The notes below the pieces were generated by a model. It did no database searches and was not told the DNA's origin. It saw nothing but the letters and a program-made list of their open reading frames with translations. Source: an uncultured Pseudomonadota bacterium (lineage in GTDB: Bacteria; Pseudomonadota; Gammaproteobacteria; Methylococcales; Methylomonadaceae). Taken from it: 36,840 nt of DNA. Each line of letters starts with the position of its first letter. Within the stretch, counting starts at the first letter, position 1. The stretch is from assembly GCA_903928965.1 (NCBI GenBank), contig CAIYSZ010000021.1, positions 1 to 36,840 on the forward strand, in the 5' to 3' direction. Below, one piece after another: positions 33,003 to 36,840 of the stretch. The translations under genes were made by a program, and so were the position numbers.

Positions 33003-35660
33003 TCAGCTCCGTGAATTAAATTGTTTGAATCTACCCGACAACCCGGCCGCCAGCAACAACAGCAGAAATTGCGCCAACGGCGGCAAAGCCGGAACGAAAG
33101 TCGGTTGTACGGCGGTAACGGTTTCGTTTATGACATTAGACGCCGAGCCCCCGTTGTTGGCATCGCCGCTATAAGAGGCGGTCAAGCTGTCGCTGCCGGT
33201 CACGGTCACGCCGTTTGTAGTCAGCGTCGCTACCCCATTAACCAGACTTACCGCCGTACCCAACGCCTTGCCGTTCAGATAAAATTGCACCGTCCCGCTA
33301 GGATTCGAGCCGCTAACCGTGGCGGTCAAGATCAGGCTTTGTCCGGCCTGAATGGTAGTCGCCGACACGCCCAGCGACACGCTGGCGGCGGTTAACACAT
33401 TCTCCGCCAGCGCCGCGGACGTAGCCCCCAAATTATTGACGTCGCCGCCATACACGGCGGTGACGCTTTGCTCACCTGCGCTTAGGCTAGCGCTTAACCG
33501 CGCTTGACCGCCGGACAAAGTCGCGGAACCCAGCGCATGACCGTTGACCAGAAATTGCACGCCGCCCGAAGGCGCATCGCCGCTGACTTGAGCGGTAAAA
33601 GTAACAGTCTGGCCGGCCACCGGGCTGGCGGCGCTACTAGTCAGTCTAACGCTAGCGGATTCAGGATTAATCAAATGACTGATGATTTGATTAATCGCGG
33701 CGCGCACCCCGCTATTGCCAAGATTAGTGTAAGCATTAGCCTGGCGTATAAACAGCGCGGCGTCAACAGACCCCAGCCCAACGGTCTGACTATACCCGCC
33801 ATTGGCGCTATAACCAACCTGGCCGGGAACGGAATTATTACCGCTACTAATGCGATGATAATACGAGTAACCGCCGTTGGCTTGCAACTGCGACAAACCG
33901 TACAACAGGGGATTGACATTGCCCAACCTGCCGCCGGTATACTGCACCCCAAGCGCCAAAATGCCGGCGAACGACGGCGTGGCGGCGGAAGTGCCGCCGA
34001 TATACTCTTGCTGCAGCGTACCGCTGTCGCTGGACCAAATTTGATACCCCGTATGCGTGGAAGCATTCAAAGCCACATCAGGCACATCGCGCGCGCCATC
34101 GTTGGGTACGCCGGGAGAAACCTGCCAACTGGGCTTGGGCCAAACCAAACTGGCCCCGCCGCCAGTAGCCCACAAATCAGAGCCGCCGTTGCTGCCGCTA
34201 TCATTCCACACCACCTCGGGTATATAACTAATCGCGGTGGTATACGGCGTCTGCGCCGGATTGGCCGGCAGCCAATAGGCGCTGATATTGCTAGTGTCGT
34301 TCAATTCAGTGCCGCCAACGCAAGTGCTATAAGGACTGCTGCACAAACCGTTGACCGCCAGCCCTGAAACCGCGCCGCTGCTGCTGGAAGAGTCGCAGTC
34401 GGCCGCCCCGCTGTCGCCCGAGGCCACCAACACGCTGATGCCCTGCGTGGCGGCTTGTTGCCACAAGCTATTAATATAATTCAAGGAGCTGTAGCCCATG
34501 CTGGCTTCGCAACCGGAATAACTGACGGAAATGATATCGGCCAGATTATTGGTAACCGCATACATGGCGGAATAAAAAATCCCATCGGCTTGAAACGCGC
34601 GCCGTCCAGAACCGATCACCCCTCCCGGCGAGGTCACGAATTTGACCGTCGCCGCCGGCGCTATCGCCCCCGCCCACTCCACGTCCAACGTGGACTCCAA
34701 CTGATCGCCGCTAACAAAACCGGGGTCGCCGTTGGCTTGAATCACCTGCGGCGGGTTCAGCCCCGTGAAAGGGGGTTGATTGACGCTTTGAAACTGCGCA
34801 ATATCACTAAGCTGCACGTCGCTTTTGCCGATTACGGCGATAGTCGCCCCTTTGCCGGTTACACCGGCGTTATACAAGGGATTTAAATCGTAAATAACCG
34901 CAAAATCACTAGGCGTCAAATAATGCCAATTCCCATTGTCCATGGCGGGAATAAGATTCAACGCGTTCAGTCCGCCGAGCAAACCATCGGCGGCGGAACT
35001 TGAACCGCGTTTCCACTGGGCGCGGGTCTGAAAATCATGTAGATTGGCGATGCCGCCGACCACTTCGGAAAACGCCGCCGGAATTTGCGGATTACTGCTA
35101 TTGGCGATATGCGTCTCGCCGCGCCAAATGAACTGATGTATCTCGGTATGAAACGCGGCCTTGATTTGACCGGCATTGCCATGAAACAGAATCGCACGGC
35201 CGCCGGGGGGAACTTGATCGACAACAAAACCGTGACTGCTCAAATACGATTTCAAAACAGCAATATCCTGGCCGTGCACGCCGAAATTTTGCTGATATTC
35301 ATCCGGCGTCAGCCACTTCCGGAACCTGGGCGAGGATGGATCTTGCTGTTGCCGGGTGAATTCATCCAAAGCTTGTTGTTGGGCGGAGGTCGGTTGCAAC
35401 ACCAATATGATGTTGCGCAATTCGGTATCCGCCGGCGCAACGCCTTGATCTTGGCTCGTTTTTAGCGCCGGATGCACATTGCCGTGCAAAGTGACGAGAC
35501 TAGCCTCGTCCCAGCCATGCTTAATCCGCTCTTGCGGCATGGCAATAGGTGATTGCAAAATTGACGCCGCCAAGCCCAAGGACGGCGCGCCGCCAAACAT
35601 CACCGCCGCCAACGCCGCACATGATAAAACAATCCGCTGCCAATAAACCATGTGTTCCAT
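33003..35660 (-). CDS. Sedolisin (S53) protease with pro-domain, two Ig-like repeats and C-terminal hydrophobic tail
   Basis: This 885-residue exported serine-carboxyl protease has a signal segment (about 8-32), a pro-kumamolisin activation domain (about 45-215) and an S53 catalytic domain (about 245-650). The catalytic residues are Glu322 and Asp326 (LESTLDVEWAGAIAP), the oxyanion-hole Asp416 (LVASGDSGA) and Ser558 (GGTSAATP). Two Big_3_5-type Ig-like repeats follow (about 675-760 and 765-850, each with a VQF-x(2)-NG motif). The C-terminus (VPALPPLAQFLLLLLAAGL, then basic residues) resembles a PEP/IPTL-CTERM-like sorting tail. The enzyme likely acts at the cell surface, and such proteases prefer acidic conditions. 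It heads a unit with the small secreted protein. Confidence 0.92.
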   Translation of the reverse strand: MEHMVYWQRIVLSCAALAAVMFGGAPSLGLAASILQSPIAMPQERIKHGWDEASLVTLHGNVHPALKTSQDQGVAPADTELRNIILVLQPTSAQQQALDEFTRQQQDPSSPRFRKWLTPDEYQQNFGVHGQDIAVLKSYLSSHGFVVDQVPPGGRAILFHGNAGQIKAAFHTEIHQFIWRGETHIANSSNPQIPAAFSEVVGGIANLHDFQTRAQWKRGSSSAADGLLGGLNALNLIPAMDNGNWHYLTPSDFAVIYDLNPLYNAGVTGKGATIAVIGKSDVQLSDIAQFQSVNQPPFTGLNPPQVIQANGDPGFVSGDQLESTLDVEWAGAIAPAATVKFVTSPGGVIGSGRRAFQADGIFYSAMYAVTNNLADIISVSYSGCEASMGYSSLNYINSLWQQAATQGISVLVASGDSGAADCDSSSSSGAVSGLAVNGLCSSPYSTCVGGTELNDTSNISAYWLPANPAQTPYTTAISYIPEVVWNDSGSNGGSDLWATGGGASLVWPKPSWQVSPGVPNDGARDVPDVALNASTHTGYQIWSSDSGTLQQEYIGGTSAATPSFAGILALGVQYTGGRLGNVNPLLYGLSQLQANGGYSYYHRISSGNNSVPGQVGYSANGGYSQTVGLGSVDAALFIRQANAYTNLGNSGVRAAINQIISHLINPESASVRLTSSAASPVAGQTVTFTAQVSGDAPSGGVQFLVNGHALGSATLSGGQARLSASLSAGEQSVTAVYGGDVNNLGATSAALAENVLTAASVSLGVSATTIQAGQSLILTATVSGSNPSGTVQFYLNGKALGTAVSLVNGVATLTTNGVTVTGSDSLTASYSGDANNGGSASNVINETVTAVQPTFVPALPPLAQFLLLLLAAGLSGRFKQFNSRS

Positions 35661-35803
35661 TCCATTGATTAACTATTTCATTTAGCGTACCCGCGGGCCC
35701 TATTCCCGCCCGTGAATCGCTATCTTAAGGCAATGATTATAAATCAAATTACCTAAGTTTGCGTTACAGCTTAGGTTAAAGTTTGTAAAAAAGCGAACCT
35801 CTT

Positions 35804-35824
35804 CACAAATTGACTAAATTTGTG
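35804..35824. repeat. 8-bp inverted repeat upstream of the TolB-like gene
   Basis: CACAAATT (35804-35811) and AATTTGTG (35817-35824) are perfect arms around GACTA, in the 227-base divergent region between the protease and the TolB-like gene. It may be an operator or a promoter-proximal hairpin. Confidence 0.4.
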
Positions 35825-35887
35825 TGATGTAATATTTGAATGCTACAATCATTACGTCATACTAACGCTCAAACTTAAACTACATTT

Positions 35888-36748
35888 ATGCTTATATCCT
35901 TAGCTTCCATACTAACGGCAAACGCATTCAAAAAAATTCTTTCATCAATATACCTTAACTTCACAATTTGCGGCATCGCCATGGCCGTTTGCAGCAACAG
36001 TTCAACCGACCAAAATATATCCACGCTGCCGCTAGCCTATCTTAATGGAAAAATAATATTCCACACTTATACATCCTATATTAACGCCGCGACTACCGGA
36101 AACTCCCATCTCTTTCTATTTGACCTAGGTCAATGCTCGCTTAAAGGTTCTTCGCTCTCTTGTCAGAAGGCCAGGCAAATCGACCAGCCCAATTGGAATA
36201 TTGTAGCGCCCATGAATGCCAATTTTTCACCGGACGGCAAGTCTATTGTATTCACCGCGGAACATGCCGTGCCGAACGGTAATGGCAATTACTATTGGAA
36301 CATCTACAGCTACCAACTCGGTACATCCGCGCTACCCCAGCCCATCGTGAATAACCTGAACGGCAAAGATCGAAATGAAGACCCAAAATTTTCCATGGAT
36401 GGAACCGAGATCATTTTTAGCCACAATTATCAAATAGCCAGCGTCCCATGGCAACCGACAACCAGCCAGACCATCTTCATTGAAACAGTTAAAGGCCTAT
36501 CTGTTAGCAAACAGTTATCCATGCCTTATCTGTCTCCCAACAACACGCAATTTGCATTCGCCGCCACCATTCCAAACGAACCTATCTCGCCTCGCGTGAT
36601 GTATACCGACGGCAACAGCGGTAAAACGGCTCAACTGGATAGTGGGTATTCCTATTATCCCATTGCTAGATCAAATGGCAGCCTAATTTATATAAACTGG
36701 CCTCTGTACACGACAAAACCTAAACAAGCCCGAAAGAAGGTTGCCTAA
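35888..36748 (+). CDS. Secreted TolB-like (PD40) propeller protein
   Basis: The 286-residue protein has a hydrophobic N-terminal export segment (about 12-40, IYLNFTICGIAMAVCSNSS). A Cys at the end of this segment gives a poor lipobox (MAVC), so a lipoprotein is possible but not supported. The rest has WD40/PD40-like repeats: FSPDGKSIVFTAE, FSMDGTEIIFSHN and LSPNNTQFAFAA. These are the blade motifs of TolB-type propellers. The protein has fewer blades than full TolB. Its substrate is unknown. It is transcribed away from the protease. Confidence 0.7.
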   Translation: MLISLASILTANAFKKILSSIYLNFTICGIAMAVCSNSSTDQNISTLPLAYLNGKIIFHTYTSYINAATTGNSHLFLFDLGQCSLKGSSLSCQKARQIDQPNWNIVAPMNANFSPDGKSIVFTAEHAVPNGNGNYYWNIYSYQLGTSALPQPIVNNLNGKDRNEDPKFSMDGTEIIFSHNYQIASVPWQPTTSQTIFIETVKGLSVSKQLSMPYLSPNNTQFAFAATIPNEPISPRVMYTDGNSGKTAQLDSGYSYYPIARSNGSLIYINWPLYTTKPKQARKKVA

Positions 36749-36813
36749 GTTTATGACTTGAAAGTCCATCGCTAATCTGTTTCACTCTCTAGTGACCAAA
36801 CAAGGGGGTGAAC

Positions 36814-36840
36814 ATGGAATTAAGCGATGGACTGAGAGCG
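36814..36840 (+). CDS. 5' end of a gene cut by the window edge
   Basis: A strong ribosome-binding sequence (AGGGGGTG) precedes an ATG at 36814 that opens a frame of nine codons, MELSDGLRA, to the window end. The leader sequence AGTCCATCGCT (36763-36773) is the exact complement of 36823-36833 inside the coding start, so a leader hairpin could cover the first codons. The product cannot be identified from nine residues. Confidence 0.35.

Noticed and set aside
33504..34367. 287-codon plus-strand frame
   Set aside because: It is an antisense shadow of the sedolisin gene; the protease carries all catalytic residues in the other strand.

Overview
This window looks like chromosome from a gammaproteobacterial methanotroph or close relative (order Methylococcales). 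The reasons are a methanofuran-biosynthesis enzyme (MfnB) beside a DUF447 flavoprotein, ordinary gammaproteobacterial housekeeping genes, and several secreted or surface proteins, two of which carry short hydrophobic C-terminal tails like exosortase sorting signals. The taxonomic placement is inferred from gene content only; there is no rRNA and I see no tRNA.

Layout. (1) 1-3.3 kb, minus strand: the first codons of a probable transposase, then a ribosomal operon transcribed rpsF, rpsR, DUF2232 membrane protein, rplI, hldD. (2) 3.6-8.9 kb, plus strand: a compact run of DUF447, mfnB, an AEC-family transporter, a CinA-like protein with a degenerate C-terminal domain, and the ABC-F ATPase Uup; the last junctions overlap. 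(3) 9.0-12.1 kb: the remnant of an addiction-module antidote gene, two overlapping small minus-strand genes of unknown function, a MetA-family homoserine acyltransferase and a P-loop ATPase. (4) 12.4-24.1 kb: an AT-rich accessory island of surface proteins. It holds a secreted protein with a C-terminal sorting-like tail, two equal-length paralogous beta-propeller/Ig proteins in convergent orientation around the fossil of a third copy, and a large Rhs/YD-repeat protein. Between them lie at least two families of roughly 90-110 bp repeats and a 99-bp MITE family. (5) 24.1-26.0 kb, minus strand: DUF2905 and a TPR protein with a C-terminal 2OG-Fe(II) oxygenase domain, whose 3' end also exists as a fossil near 19.7 kb. 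(6) 26.1-30.1 kb, plus strand: a translationally coupled pair, a dynamin-like protein with a broken P-loop and a zinc-ribbon/DUF4407 membrane protein. This pair is the best candidate for an undescribed system. (7) 30.2-32.5 kb: a VapC-type toxin-antitoxin pair, a third MITE copy and a Schlafen AlbA_2/RecG-like ATP-binding regulator. (8) 32.6-36.8 kb: a small secreted protein downstream of a sedolisin (S53) protease with Ig repeats, a TolB-like secreted propeller protein, and the start of a gene cut by the window edge.

How the parts relate. The two flanks (ribosomal operon; mfnB-uup) are conserved chromosome. The 9-36 kb part is a mosaic of envelope and secreted proteins, toxin-antitoxin genes and small repeats, with repeated evidence of duplication and decay: three propeller copies, two copies of an oxygenase 3' end, and a MITE inserted into another repeat with a 4-bp target duplication. 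Several surface genes start just downstream of the repeats, so the repeats may both spread these genes and supply their upstream regions.
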